From Norana najaformis (Eukaryota; Annelida; Clitellata; Crassiclitellata; Hormogastridae): 64,000 bases of DNA. The stretch spans positions 3,333,715 to 3,397,714 of the forward strand of contig OZ029927.1 of the NCBI GenBank assembly GCA_964023275.1. The letters are read 5' to 3'. The notes beneath the pieces were generated by a model. It had not been told where the DNA came from, did no database searches, and was given only the letters and a program-made list of their open reading frames with translations. This document shows positions 38,910-50,529 of the stretch, in pieces. Each line of letters begins with the position of its first letter. The stretch's first letter is position 1. The position numbers and the translations under genes are program-made.

Positions 38910-39002
<93 letters not shown>
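38910..39002. repeat. (TA)46 microsatellite
   Basis: Uninterrupted alternating TA. Confidence 0.98.
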
Positions 39003-39005
<3 letters not shown>

Positions 39006-39177
39006 TACGTATATACATGGAGTCTCTTTCCAAAACCTGGTGCATCGGTATGTATTGTATATGAGCATTTACACACAACACCTTTAGGAAACTTCACAAA
39101 GGTTCAGTTTAGGCTCTTTATTGGTAACTAGTCACCATGTCTAATTAATTATACTTTAATATCGATTTAGCCCCAAT

Positions 39178-39217
<40 letters not shown>

Positions 39218-39338
39218 GCAGACTGACAGGCAGGCAGGCAGGCAGACTGACAGGCAGGCTGACTGACTGACTGACTGACTGACTGACTGACTGACTGACT
39301 GACTGACTGACTGACTGACTGACTGACTGACTGACTGA
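39178..39338. repeat. CAGA/CAGG/CTGA compound microsatellite
   Basis: Three tetranucleotide blocks in series. Confidence 0.97.
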
Positions 39339-39450
39339 CGTTCCACTACTACTGAAGTTGTGCAATGCCCTTGTCCTTGAGGCCTGGAGGACTTCGAGTT
39401 TTCTGTTTGTGGGATCATAGCCACACAAGAGAGAAAAGAGCATCTCCAAA

Positions 39451-39463
39451 CCCCCCCCCCCCC
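39451..39463. repeat. homopolymer C13
   Basis: Run of C. Confidence 0.95.
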
Positions 39464-39645
39464 ACTACATGATTTCAACGTCGTTAAACTTTATTTTTTA
39501 CTTAGGATTTCTGTAGATCAAATGCGTTCTTCTGAAATCGTTTGCTTGTATCCATGTTTTGTGAGCTTTGTCTCTGTTACTGGTCGTCGTGAATGGTCCA
39601 CGGTTTCTGTTAAGTATTTGCTAAGAGCCCAAAACGATCCAGTTA

Positions 39646-39790
39646 CATAATACATACATACATACATACGTACATACATACATACATACACGCACATACA
39701 TATATATACGCACATACATACATATATACATACATACGTACATACGTACGTACGTACATACATACATACATACACATACATACATACATT
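39646..39790. repeat. CATA/CGTA microsatellite
   Basis: Imperfect tetranucleotide tract. The flanks 39464-39645 and 39791-40510 contain no recognised gene. Confidence 0.95.
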
Positions 39791-40514
39791 CATTGCTGCA
39801 TGTTGTCTAGTAGCAATAAACAAAACCAGCGCTAGTTAAGACGGCAATATATTTCCAAGCTATATACAAGCAGAAATAAGACTCACGTGCACACATAAAC
39901 GATCACAGCGCCCAAAAGACCAGCAGAATCTCAACGGAAGATACGCTGAACAGACATCAACCTCAGACAGACAAGTCATCCACGTCTCGGAGACAACATC
40001 AACGACCTGTCATGAGTCCCGGAAAGCACGCGTAAAGACCAACAGGGTCGAAAACTAAAATGCCGGACGTAACATACACACACCTTTTGGCTTTGCGGTT
40101 GACAATTCGATGACGATTCGTGTTGTTTTTAATAGGTCTTTCGACGATAAAAATAATGCTGGCCAATCTGCACGTGGCACACACAGGTAGCACTCTAGCA
40201 TTCTCTCCAACACGTGCCACTGCAACAACATCCATACATGGGCCTACATACGTACTGTGAACTGTTCTTTTACTCAAACGAACTGAACTCCGAGATTTAA
40301 GTGTACATTGTCAACTCACAAAACATTTCTATCTTCTACTACTTCAACCTTGACACATACCGCCACTGTGTCCTATCGTATTCGTCTAGACACCGCTCTC
40401 TACATACATCACACACCTTAACTACTGTGCCCATATACATATATACATCAGGCGTACTCTTTCTCCCTGCCCCTGCACGTCACGCTTCACTAGCTAACAA
40501 AATCGTGCTTACAC

Positions 40515-40570
40515 CTACATACATACATACATGCATGCATACACACATACATACATCCATACATACACTG
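40515..40570. repeat. CATA microsatellite
   Basis: Short tract directly before a LINE-derived segment. Confidence 0.9.
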
Positions 40571-40639
40571 AATTCAGCTTTGTCTGTATAGTTATATACG
40601 TGCTATCGATAGTAAGGTTCTTGACGAGTGTGTCTTTCC

Positions 40640-40915
40640 TGCTGCTGGTTCCAGACTCTGGAACACTCTTCCAGTAGGACCCACGTGTTGGGGCATGTGT
40701 TGGCCTTTAGATTACGATTCTTCTCCGTATCTACCATTTCCTCCGTATTCCTCCGCTCTACCATTTCCTAGTTTCCATTAGCTGCATATCTGCATTTCGA
40801 TTAGACTCCCTCTGCGGGTTTTGGTATGCATTGCGATGTCTGTATACGCGATCATCGATTGGCGCTTGCGAGTTCTTACAGTGGCGCTATAGAAGTTCTC
40901 AGATTAGAATAGATA
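40640..40915 (+). mobile_element. L2-like LINE 3' end (family A)
   Basis: 'ccagactctggaacactctt' is the decayed 'LWNSLP' codon block of an RT C-terminus. The element ends with 'agtggcgctatagaagttct' and gattag. Confidence 0.7.
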
Positions 40916-41084
40916 TAGGCCAGAGTATTTGGATATAACGATACATTGTAACATGGATATGAAATATGACAATATTGGTAATAGGAAAGCTAAATTAAGA
41001 ACACTACTTAAAATCCTTGCATAGCATATTGTATGTCTTTTCTACTCGTAAAATACACGCATACGCTTGTCACTTGCATGCATG

Positions 41085-41205
41085 TATGCAAATATGTATG
41101 TGTGTAAATATGTATGTATGTATGTAGGTATGTATGTAGATATTTATGTATATGGGCCTATGCATGTATGAAGACACTTAATATAGCGCCTTTTTAAAAT
41201 ACATT
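41085..41205 (-). mobile_element. family E retroposon tail running into TATG microsatellite
   Basis: Minus strand 'aaggcgctatattaagtgtc' (about 41174-41193) is followed immediately by atac-type repeats. Confidence 0.65.
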
Positions 41206-41347
41206 AAAAAAGCGAAAATAAATCACCCGCATCTATTCGAAGGAAAGCGATACAACTCTAACGAGTCCTGCGCACAACACACAGCCAGCGGTCATTGTCT
41301 GAGGCATCAGACTCTTAGCACTTAGGCTCATGCATTATAGATCGTCA

Positions 41348-41387
41348 TGCTATGACATCAGCATTACCATTAGCCGATGTCATAGCA
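41348..41387. repeat. perfect 12-bp-arm hairpin
   Basis: Arms tgctatgacatc (41348-41359) and gatgtcatagca (41376-41387) flank a 16-base loop. Confidence 0.9.
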
Positions 41388-42479
41388 GGCGCGCGTGCAG
41401 GCAGGCGGGATGATGATGGACAGTCGCTCGATTAGGTCCTCCGGGCCTATGCAGCGAAGGATGCGAGTGATTTGAATGTCTAAATTGATCGACACACCTT
41501 ACGATTCTATTGTTCTTTGTTTAGCAGGTGTTTTGGCCATTTTGTTGTGTATGAGAGAGCAAATACGATTCCTGCTGAAAGTCCGAGCGAGGTGCGTTGG
41601 AACGAAATTGCGCCAATACTCAACGATCAAAGAGATCTACATAAATCATTTAGAACATTTTGGTTATTGCGGAAGGCACGCTGCGAGCATCAACCTAATG
41701 GTCTTGAGTACGCATTGCTATCGGGAAGTATTTCCTATCCTAGAACTCGTTCTAGGACAATTCATGCACGCGGAAAGCTTCGAACGGCAGCCGATTCATT
41801 TCAGTAAAATTGCATTCATGTAGCGCATCCTCAACGATAGCCCTGTGCAATTATGATCTGGCCCGACAACATTCAACCGGTTTTAATGGACATCACACAG
41901 TATTGCGCCAAACCGATGCAGAAATCAAAGAATGCAAACCAGGATCCTCCACCGTGTAAATTTCTGACCTTGTTCTGGCTATATGCAAATCAGTTCACTT
42001 AACATAGGAGATATTCGTAGAATCAGACCTAACATCTCTCGGATTATCTTTGTTTCGGTAGCAATTGTACTGTATGCTACTAGCCAGCTTTACTATCTGA
42101 ACTAACTTCTCACTGGCAGGTACAACTGATAGAGATTTACGCAAATAACAAACGGTTCCAAATTTTCTGGCCAGTGCCATAACACAGACCACTAAGTATC
42201 AAAATACTAAAGCCATATTGCATTCGTTTGCGTTGATTTCCCGTGGAGCTAAGAATCCTGTTTTAAAATCTATCTTTTAGTTCACATGGCATTGCATTTA
42301 ATTAAATCAATCAACCTGAATCTGCTGTCTGCTCACTCTACCTGCAAATATTTCCCTCTATCAACGGATTCTTCGACAGTTGCTGAGTCCTAGTGTTCGC
42401 TCTCGGTTGGGTGTTCTCGGTATACTACAGCTGGCTCTACTAACTTCTTTGTAATTCAAGTCCAGTTCAATGCGTTTTG
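41388..42479. other. no gene recognised
   Basis: Two overlapping plus-strand ORFs (41476-41823, 115 codons; 41517-41807, 96 codons) are the longest non-repeat ORFs here. Neither matches a family I know, and no promoter or splice site supports them. Confidence 0.3.
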
Positions 42480-42670
42480 TCATCTATTTAATGATATTCA
42501 GGCCTAAGTTTAAGACTCTTGTTTCAACTTGCTTACTCACCGTATCCTGACGGATTTCGACCAAGCCTTTCCAAAGGATTACGGTTTCAACTCCCGTGTT
42601 TCCTAAAGCAACCATCGATTGAGGCCGTATGCATTACGATAACGGCGATATAGAAGTCATTAGATTATCC
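42480..42670 (+). mobile_element. L2-like LINE 3' end (family A)
   Basis: 'gatattcaggcctaa', 'caacttgcttactcacc', 'aaccatcgattgaggc' and the tail 'acggcgatatagaagtcatt' then agatta. Confidence 0.7.
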
Positions 42671-43585
42671 GTAACAACCTTACTGCCAATGTAGATCAGC
42701 AGAAGTTAATCCCATTCGCAACTAAGGTAAATACAGAGTGAAGCATAACTTACCTCTGTCAAAAATTTAACATAAATTATTCAGGGAACTCCTTGTGGTG
42801 GATGAAGTCTGTTTCCCGAAACAGAAGACTTAGATGCTCGATTCTCCCTCGAGTAGGCAGCCACGATTGTAAAATTTCCAGACTGTAAAACTCGGTACTT
42901 CGACAGTGTATGCATCACAGGCCGCCAAGGTATCTGCCTTAATAAGATTTAATCTCCCAATAGCTTAAGTATAAGTAAGTAGAGCATTTGGCTTTCGATA
43001 AACTTTGTGTTCGCCTACGGTACAATTAAATGAACATATGTACCCGAAGACGAAGGTTAAAGAGACATTTCTCCTTCACGGTCCCAAAAAAAGCAACCGC
43101 TAACTGTGCTTCAAACTGTGACTCATACGTTGGTATACTCCTCTGCGCTCTTACACTCCGTTACATTCCCTTGTAGAATTACTTACTGCATAAACAGTCA
43201 CCTAATTCCTCCCCTAAATCTACAAAACACTCTATTTTTAGGGGGTTGCTCTCGTTACATCTTACAGTACTACGTATATTGTTAAGCTTCTGTGACACAA
43301 TAACGCAGTATGTTGGATTTCAACCACACTGACTCTGAACTATCGCTTGCTTATCGTCTTAACCGAAGAGCAGCAATCAATTTATGTTTACTGTGCTTCT
43401 CCGTATTGCACCGGCGCAAGAGACGTTACTAGATTAAATATCAATCATGAAGAAACTCGGTGTCTAGTGGAAGACTCGAAACATTGAAACATTAGGAAAC
43501 ATTTTCGGCCAGAGTTAAAACGTATCTTTTTGCAAAACTTCTAGACAGCCATGCTGTAGCGCCTTTGTGAGGTTCTTAAAGTGCT
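42671..43585. other. no gene recognised
   Basis: Spacer ending in a degenerate family E tail ('tagcgcctttgtgagg', about 43557). Confidence 0.35.
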
Positions 43586-43783
43586 TGCATACATACATAC
43601 ATACATACATACATACATACATACATACATACACACATACATTCATACACACATACATTCATACATATATACATACATACATACATACATACATACATAC
43701 ACACATGCATTCATACACACATACATACATACATATATACACACATACATACATACACACATACATGCATACATACATACAAG
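43586..43783. repeat. CATA microsatellite
   Basis: About 200 bp imperfect tetranucleotide repeat. The His/Ile/Thr/Tyr ORFs over it are artefacts. Confidence 0.97.
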
Positions 43784-43799
43784 GCTATTCCCCTCGTCC

Positions 43800-43905
43800 C
43801 ATTATTTGTCTCCTGCTATTGTCTCTCGGATGTTCTCGGTTGCTGGCTCCAAGCTTTGGAATTCACTGTCCAGTTCGATGAGTTCTGTCAGTTAGTTTGT
43901 CAGTC
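43800..43905 (+). mobile_element. L2-like RT C-terminal remnant
   Basis: The plus frame reads 'FSVAGSKLWNSLSSSMSSV', the conserved 'SVAG..LWNSLP' motif at the end of L2/CR1-type RTs. Confidence 0.7.
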
Positions 43906-44156
43906 CGACATCACTGAAAGGCACCATCTTTACTTCTCGTTTACAAGAATTTAGTGTAGCGATACGAAAAAGAAATTTCATGAATTTCGATTAAAAAACT
44001 ACGGATTGTTGTGGAGAATTTGTTGGAAAAAATATCCAAAAATCGATCCCATACAAAACTGACTTACGTGAGGGGATCGTGCAGAGCACATCAACAATCA
44101 ATGTGTAAGGATGGATGTCACGATTCAAGGCTTTTGAATGACGAAACGACATACTT

Positions 44157-44162
44157 TTTATT
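44157..44162 (-). terminator. candidate poly(A) signal for the plakin gene
   Basis: AATAAA on the minus strand, about 460 bp downstream of the last in-frame stop (44625-44627). Confidence 0.3.
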
Positions 44163-44624
44163 TATCCTTAAACCACGTGTCGTGTCACAGTTTCTATTTT
44201 CTACCGCGGTCCCAAGAGCAGAAGCATAATAGCCAGCATCACAGCTAGGAAAAGAGTTACAAGGCACTGCCGCTCTGCAGCATACCGAGTTCAACTCGAC
44301 ATGCACCTAAGGCTGTAGCGTGTGGACATAGAAGCCAAGAGAAAACTGACTGCCAATACCTACCAGCATTGAATGGATGCTAAGGATTATCGAATGCTAT
44401 AGCGCAATTCTAAAAGATGCAGCTGAAGATTGTGCTTCTGGGCTTCATTATTCGCAGCAAAAGGCGCTCTACTCTGACTGTTTTAGCAAGTGACGTTCGG
44501 CATTAAAGACCCGCGTTGGCTTAGAAGTACCATCGACTGATGGTTGCATTTGCATCTCTAGATTACAGATTCCAGAAACGGCGGCTCTTAAAACCCGAGA
44601 CGACGCTCTTCAACTGTCTCTCGG

Positions 44625-45286
44625 TCAGCGATACCTTGGATTGGCTGCTCCAAACTTGACCTCGATTGGACCGTTGCCACTCCCTACAAGTGGCGGTCGT
44701 TCCTCTTCGATGACGAGATTCGACACGGCGAAGATGTCGAGCCCATCGGTGCTGGGAAGGAGCTTCGTTCTGAGAAGGCCCTGGCGAATCGCATCGCCAA
44801 CGTACGTCTTGCGTCCAGTGGAGTTGTCGACGTAGTTGCCCGTTTCGCTGTCGATGAGTCCCCGCCTGACGGCCTGGGCGAAGCTGACGGCCCTTCCCAT
44901 GATCTTATCGACGACGGATACCACGGCGTACGTCTCCGACTCGTAGACCGGCTCACTGTCGTCGAACTCTGCGAGGACCCATCCATCAAGGACGGCCTCT
45001 TCGAGTGGCATTCGCGTCATGTTAAGGCCATTGACGTATTGTCCGTCGGCCTCGTCGATGAGTCCTCGGCGTATGGCCTCCGTCGTGTCGACTCGCTCGG
45101 CATTCGTGGCGTCGATGGCTCCGGTGATAGTGTATCGTCGGTCGATCCGTCGTCTGATCGTGATCAACGCCAGGACGTCGGACTTGGGCGGAGATCTCTG
45201 GACGGACGAATAAACGACGATGATCTGCCCGGACTTCATCGCCTCCGGAATAGGAATACCTTCAACAAAGACCAAATGCACACCGT
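44625..45286 (-). CDS. plakin gene exon: plakin repeats, possible C-terminus
   Basis: 662 bp with stop, starting in phase 1 after the acceptor 'tttgtcgtttacag'. Three divergent repeats can be seen: 'GIPIPEAMKSGQI', then 'TTEAIRRGLIDEADGQYV', then 'SFAQAVRRGLIDSETGNYV' with 'DAIRQGLL'. It ends at TGA 44627-44625. A possible donor AAG|gtatcg at 44635/44634 would skip the stop and join further exons, so the true end is open. Long plus-strand ORFs over it (44641-45413) are antisense shadows. Confidence 0.85.
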
Positions 45287-45394
45287 CTGTAAACGACAAA
45301 TTTTGGAGATATGGCGCATTTGTATGACTGTATTTCAGTGGACGCTGCCACTCTTGCTGCGTCCCGTACCGCAATGGTATTGGGCTCTCGGGCC

Positions 45395-45620
45395 TTCTCT
45401 ATGGCCGGTCTAAAACTTAGGAATTCACTGCCCAGCTCAGTTCGTTCTGTCATTATTTGATGTCATTCAGGTCTAAACTTAAGACATATCTCCTCCAGCT
45501 TGCTTACCCACCGTAGCCTGGCTTCTGGATTCTCTGACCTACCGGAATTCGACCCAGCTTTTCCAATGGATTATGCTTCTGGCTGCGATTTTCATTTGAA
45601 GCGACTTCGCCAAGAGCCAA
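45395..45620 (+). mobile_element. L2-like LINE 3' end in plakin intron (family A)
   Basis: 'ggtctaaaacttaggaattc' is a decayed 'GPKLRNSL' block. 'tgtcattcaggtctaaac' and 'ccagcttgcttacccaccg' follow. It is plus-oriented, opposite to the host gene. Confidence 0.75.
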
Positions 45621-45656
45621 GTGCCCTGCTGTTCTTCCATTCAGATAAGGCACATC

Positions 45657-45836
45657 AATGGATGGATGGATGGACGGATGGATGGAAGGGTGAGTGGATG
45701 GGTGGGTGGATGGATGGATGGATTGACTGATGGATGGATGGATTGATGGATGGATGGATTGAATGATGGATGGATGGATTGATGGATGGATTAATGGATG
45801 GATGGATGGATGGACGGATGGATTGATTGATGAATG
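45657..45836. repeat. GGAT/GATT microsatellite in plakin intron
   Basis: About 180 bp of ggat with tgat and gatt variants. It starts nine bases beyond a plakin exon donor. The Ile-His-Pro-Ser ORF tail on minus is the intron read through. Confidence 0.97.
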
Positions 45837-45845
45837 GAGACTGAC

Positions 45846-46132
45846 CTTCACCAGAATCCGGATTGACGAAGAGTCCGAGTCGATGGTTAATGATTCCTTG
45901 GTCGACTGCGTCCTTGAAGGAGATCTTCTGGCCACTCCTTGGATCAATGACGCCGCCGATGACGAACCTCTTGCGCTCCTCCTGTATCACAGACGTCAAC
46001 TCTTCCGCCTTCACTGACTCCCTCTTCATTCGAATACTCGAAGTCGTGTACATCTCACCCGTGTCTGGATTAACGTACGTTATCTCTTCATACGTCTCAA
46101 TGTCCTCCAGAGTCATACGCACTTCATAGTAC
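45846..46132 (-). CDS. plakin gene exon: linker and first plakin repeat
   Basis: 287 bp, phase 2 to 1. Acceptor 'ttatgcgcag'; donor GAAG|gtcagt, with an alternative CTG|gtgaag five bases upstream in the same phase. A charged stretch with '[10 protein letters not shown]' leads to '[20 protein letters not shown]' and '[17 protein letters not shown]', a well-kept plakin (plectin) repeat. In known plakins these repeats bind intermediate filaments. Confidence 0.85.
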
Positions 46133-46154
46133 CTGCGCATAAACGAAAATTACT

Positions 46155-46230
46155 CACATCATGTAAATGTACATGATTTTATATAGCGACCGTATGGCCT
46201 CGACACTGCTGATTGAGTCATTTCCTGCCA
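46155..46230 (-). mobile_element. retroposon 3' end (family D)
   Basis: Plus 'catgtaaatgtacatg' (tail in reverse), then 'tatatagcgaccgtatggcc' and 'tcgacactgct'. It sits about 25 bp from an exon boundary. Confidence 0.65.
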
Positions 46231-46237
46231 TCTCTAC

Positions 46238-46425
46238 TTGTGACACAGTGGTTCTTGTGTGACACGGTGTTCTGGTGTGACACGGTGGTCTGGTGTGACA
46301 GGGTGGTCTAGTGTAACACGGTGGTCTGGTGTGACACGGTGGTCTAGTGTAACACGGTGGTCTGGTGTGACACGGTGGTCTGGTGTGACACGGTGCTCTA
46401 TTGTGACACAATGCTCTACTTGGTA
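46238..46425. repeat. 18-bp minisatellite, about 10 copies
   Basis: Unit 'gtgtgacacggtggtctg' with variants (gtaaca, gtcta). It abuts a tRNA-derived SINE and resembles that SINE's A-box region. Confidence 0.95.
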
Positions 46426-46600
46426 GTTCTGCTTAGTATATGCTGCAACGATCGTGGGTTCGAACCTGCTGAGCGGACCCCGTGTAACGACCCCCGACAA
46501 GTTGTTCGCGCACAATGTTTCTGTCACTAAGCAGTAGAATTTGGTACCTTGGAATTCGTCCATTACCGGCTCAAGGAACTAAGAGTAGGAAATGAACGCC
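46415..46600 (+). mobile_element. tRNA-derived SINE in plakin intron
   Basis: B box 'gtgggttcgaacctgc' (about 46454-46469), then 'cgtgtaacgaccc' and a body with 'tttggtacc' and 'accggctcaagg', matching the minus copy at 34600-34825. Confidence 0.75.
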
Positions 46601-46932
46601 TCCTCTGAATTCGACTATGGAACCAGTTAAAGGCTTTACTTTCTTACTAGAAATCAATGCAGCTCGCAAAGCCAGTTCTAGTAAAAATAGATTACATGCT
46701 TATGCAAATATATATCGCCCTTCATCCTTCATTGGTCGGTAAATGAGAAAACCAATACAAATCGAGAGGTTGTTGGATTTCAGTTTTTGTGCCTCATCCA
46801 AATAGTCCTTTGATCTCGGGACCATCCTTGTTTGCCAAGGAATTTCTGTAGAGGCGTGTAAACAACTGTGTTACTTGAAACAATTATGCTTGAACCTGAA
46901 ACAGGTAGTTGATCTAATGTCTGGATACTGAC

Positions 46933-47048
46933 TTGAAGTGTTTGCACTGTGATGCCCGTCCGAGTTCTTCCCAATGTTCAACGATGCGAATCGGTCTCGA
47001 TGCTTCCGCGAGACAGAGTCGAAAGCCACGCCACTGCTCATAGAAACT
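46933..47048 (-). CDS. plakin gene exon: spectrin-repeat helix
   Basis: 116 bp, phase 0 to 2. It has an excellent acceptor 'ttgttgtcttggctgcag' and donor CAA|gtcagt. It reads 'SFYEQWRGFRLCLAEASRP' then 'IVEHWEELGRASQCKHF', typical of spectrin/plakin helices with spaced Trp. Confidence 0.75.
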
Positions 47049-47159
47049 CTGCAGCCAAGACAACAAGAAAACCAAGCATAATACGCCACTGGATCTGTCC
47101 AGGTGTAGGCGGCATGCTTCCATTCCCGATCCGTGGCAGAATAGACCAGGGCAGAGTAG

Positions 47160-47585
47160 AATTAAGCAGAACAGGAATTTAAAAGCAGAATACATTAGAA
47201 TAGGGTAGCATGGAATAGGATAGCGTAGAATAGGATAGAGTAGAATGAGATAGAGCAGAATAGGGTAGCATGGAATTAGATAGAGTAGAACAGAGTAGAA
47301 TAGGATAGAGTAGAATGCTAGAGTAGAGTAGAATCGGGTAAAACAGAAGAGACTAGAATAGAAAAGCGTAGAATACGATAGAGTAGAATATGATAAATTA
47401 GAACAGAGTGGAGCAGAGTAGGGTAAAGCAGAGCAGAGTAAATAAGCATTAAATTAGAGTACAATACATAAGCATCAGATTAGATTCCATAAGATCAGAC
47501 TAGACTAAATTATACCAGACTAAATTACACTAGACGAGACTAGATAGATTAGATTAGATTAGATTAGATTGGAGTGGAGTACAAT
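47160..47585. repeat. degenerate GTAGAATAG-type tract
   Basis: About 425 bp of irregular tagaa, gatag and agtaga words in a plakin intron. The last part is tandem 'gattagatta'. Confidence 0.85.
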
Positions 47586-47746
47586 TGATGAGTGTAGATT
47601 ACATTAAATTGCCTATCATGTTTATTCGGCTGCAGCCGGTTGAAACCTGTACCCTTTGCGATTCCTCTAATGCATCATCTCTATTGAATCTCCATTTGGG
47701 AGAGATTCTGTGATTCTTGATGAAAGCCCTTGACATAATAACTCAC

Positions 47747-47805
47747 CTTGTAGCAGAGAACAACTTTGTCCAGATTGGCCACCATTATTTTTATCGACGA
47801 AAGAC
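47747..47805 (-). CDS. plakin gene micro-exon
   Basis: 59 bp, phase 1 to 0. The acceptor 'tattgttttaacag' and the donor CAAG|gtgagt are both strong. It reads 'LSSIKIMVANLDKVVLCYK', hydrophobic heptads continuing the helix of the previous exon. Confidence 0.75.
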
Positions 47806-48329
47806 CTGTTAAAACAATACGAATCGTCAATCGCAAAGCCAGTTTTTGTCACGCTACTGTTCCACGGAACAAATGCGCTACAGCAGTTCATGACTGATGA
47901 CGACACTAGTTTATCTCAGCTTATTTAACTGTTACTTTAAGTAACGACATCTCGTGACGCTATTTAGCGAGTTTAACACTGGCATGGTTAAGCTTTTGAT
48001 TAATTAAACAATGGAGTTTTAGACAAACTGGGATTTTTTTGGCGTTGGTCGGGAAAAATGGAAAGATGCTTCAAGCCTCTTCTCCGTAAATAACTATGAC
48101 GTCACTGGACCATTAAAGCTCGGCTCGCATTTACGTCCGCGCGACATCCACATTTGGCTTTGATCTAGGCATATATCGTTGAGAATGATAGGATGTATAC
48201 AACTGGTTTGGACTATTTTAAAATATCAAACTGGCCCTATATAAATCAAGGTACGTGACTTTCTTCTTAGGCTCTTTCTTAAGTGGTAGGCATTAGTTCA
48301 TCAGGCGATTGTCGCTATGCAGGAAAGTT

Positions 48330-48630
48330 CGTAATCGTAATTACGAGACTTCTACAGCGCCCAACGAAAGCCACGTAACGGGGACCAGATCATTCACAGG
48401 CGCTCAGTCAAAACAAAATCGATAGGCAAAAGGGTTCGGTTCCATGTCAAGATCCAAAAGTCAGGCAGAGAGACAGCGTCGCAGCCACTGTGGACGATAT
48501 TTGGGATTGGAGCAGAAAGAGACAATGAGGAAGAAGAGGAGTCAGAATGGGATCTGTGAAAGAGGAATGTTTTCAATTTTGAGTGAAAGGCCGATGCAGA
48601 AATTGCCAGCGGTGGAGCACAGGTGAGTTT
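48330..48630 (-). mobile_element. LINE 3' end fragment (B-like) in plakin intron
   Basis: Plus 'gtaatcgtaattacgagact', 'tctacagcgcccaacg' and 'cacaggcgctcagtc' form a tail-plus-UTR layout like family B. An element-like block near 33500 shares 'gcagaaattgc' words. Confidence 0.5.
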
Positions 48631-49289
48631 GTATGATGGGTCAGATAACTGTCTCAGTTCTGGGGGGAGTTTATTCTGCGCTTATCTTAATCGTCGGGGA
48701 ATTTATTGTGAAGCATCTTCTATTAGGTATGCTTTTCTTGTTTGTAGGATTTTAATTCGTTTTATGAGCTAATTGATCTAAGAGTTTCCAAGGTGTCGTA
48801 TATTTCCCGCTTTGCAAAGCAGGCGTAATGTCAATGACCGACAACCACGCAGCATTGCACCTTAGCACTCGTGGCGCCATCAGTCTGGAGTGGCTTTTTA
48901 GATCTGTCTTCTGACTCCAACAGATACTATTCCCTCAAACTGAGGACTGTGTATTAGAAGCCACTGCTTCGCCACAAGTGGGCTGGACGAAACACTGCGT
49001 AAATCAATGTTTATTATGTTTGTTATATTTATTAGGCTATTAAATTATGTTTACGTTTATTTGAGGGACCCACGTTTTCCCTATAATCACCGTAAAGCCT
49101 CTACCCTGCTAATTTTCATTGAATTTGGCGGGTGAGCTCCTTCAACACCCCTGCCCGTTGGGATGGTCGCCACGTCATTATATAACATCGTTTACGTACC
49201 GTGCTAGTCTGCGATACACGCCACATGTCATGATACTTACTTACCAGGCGCTATCTTCGTTTACCATACATAATCCGTAGAGAAACTGC
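48631..49289. other. plakin intron, no feature recognised
   Basis: Lies within the intron between the exons at 49960 and 47805. Confidence 0.4.
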
Positions 49290-49912
49290 AATTCTAGGCC
49301 TTGAAAGACTTCTGAGCTCTTTCGTGAGGTGGGTCCACTTCAGCCGCTAAGCAGCGAGGTCAATGAATTCGGAAGATCAGTTGTCAGTTCTGGATGGGAA
49401 TCCTTTGGTTAGGCTCTGTCTGCGCTGTTGCTTACTTCATGTTCTTTATGTTCTTAATGGCTTTAACTTCATTTATGCTAGTGTAGAGGGCGCCTCTGTT
49501 CGGTTCCTATCGAAAGGGCCTTACACAAATTTACGATTTACAATTAAGAATTACAATTACAAACAAAAGGCGCTATATTAAGTACCTTGATATACATACA
49601 TACATACATACATACATCTATACATACATACATACATACATCTATACATACATACATACATGCACACATACATGCATACATTAATATAAGCATACGTACG
49701 TACATACATACACATACATGCATTACATACATGCAAACATCTATATATACATACATACATACATACACACATACATACATGCTGTACATACATACATACA
49801 TACATACATGCACACATAAACACATACATGCATACATTAAAACATGCATACATACATACATAATGCACATATACATGCATACATACATACATACATTATG
49901 TATGCATACATA
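49290..49912 (+). mobile_element. family E retroposon running into CATA microsatellite
   Basis: Body words 'cttctgagctctttcg' and 'atgttcttaatggctttaac' lead to the tail 'aaaaggcgctatattaag' at about 49566. Its end 'ttgatatacatac' opens a 320-bp atac array (49588-49912). Intronic and antisense to plakin. Confidence 0.65.
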
Positions 49913-49959
49913 CACCTGTTTGTGTCATCGTGTGTTTATATTTTGGTATCTGAATTTAC

Positions 49960-50140
49960 CATTTGAGGATCGAATCGTAAGAAGTTCGGCTTCCAGGTGA
50001 CGGATGTACTTCTGGAGTCTGGTCAGATCCAGTCCAACCTTGTTCTGTTTGAAGACGCAATCGACCAGTCTCTTGATCCTCGACGTTACTCTGCCATTGC
50101 CAACCACCTCATCTCGGCTGTGTTCCCTTTGGTGGTCCCT
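49960..50140 (-). CDS. plakin gene exon: spectrin-repeat helix
   Basis: 181 bp, phase 0 to 1. The acceptor 'ttgatattctgtgcag' ends at 50141 and the donor is AATG|gtaaat. The reading contains 'SRIKRLVDCVFKQNK' and 'LTRLQKYIRHLEAELLTIRS', a heptad-like helix. A plus-strand frame is open over the same stretch, but it lacks matching splice sites. Confidence 0.65.
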
Positions 50141-50464
50141 CTGCACAGAATATCAATCACTTTCAAGTTGAAATGCTGTTTAAAAGAATAACAAGGTTCT
50201 GCTGTGATTGATCTTTCTCCGCTCTTTATATCGAAACAAAAATTGAAAAAATTTCGAAAAAAGAAAGCCTTTCCAGACGGCAATCTCTTTAAACGAACGA
50301 TCTCTCAAGATACAGTAGGCTAAAAAAACAGGAATGCTAGGTTTTTTCCCAGTAAAGGACTTTTTAAACGGGTGATCTCAGAAGCAATACAAAACCAGAT
50401 GGACTGAGCTAGCGACCTAGGACAAGAAAAGGAAACCGGTATTCTCTAATAAAACCGTGAAAAC

Positions 50465-50500
50465 TGGATAAAAGGCCGGTGATCATCCTGAGGAAAGCAG
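50465..50500 (+). promoter_or_regulatory. TATA-like box and putative start for the nested gene
   Basis: A 'gataaaagg' element at about 50467-50475 stands about 30 bp before 'gcagtctcg', a start-site-like context, and about 60 bp before the ATG at 50530. Alternatively 'cttcttcag' just before the ATG is a splice acceptor. Confidence 0.35.
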
Positions 50501-50529
50501 TCTCGACTTCTTCAGGTCATCGCGAGCTA

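Noticed and set aside
41476-41823. 115- and 96-codon overlapping plus-strand ORFs
   Set aside because: Two frames are open over the same DNA without splice sites or recognisable domains; kept only as a region note.
44641-45413. Plus-strand ORFs over the plakin-repeat exon
   Set aside because: Antisense shadows; the minus frame shows repeated plakin motifs and fits the splice model.
45500-45836. Ile-His-Pro-Ser repeat tail fused to the plakin exon
   Set aside because: This is intron sequence (GGAT microsatellite) read through past the gtcagt donor.
49997-50191. Plus-strand frame over the plakin exon at 50140-49960
   Set aside because: The minus strand has a matched acceptor and donor in the right phases; the plus frame lacks a suitable donor.
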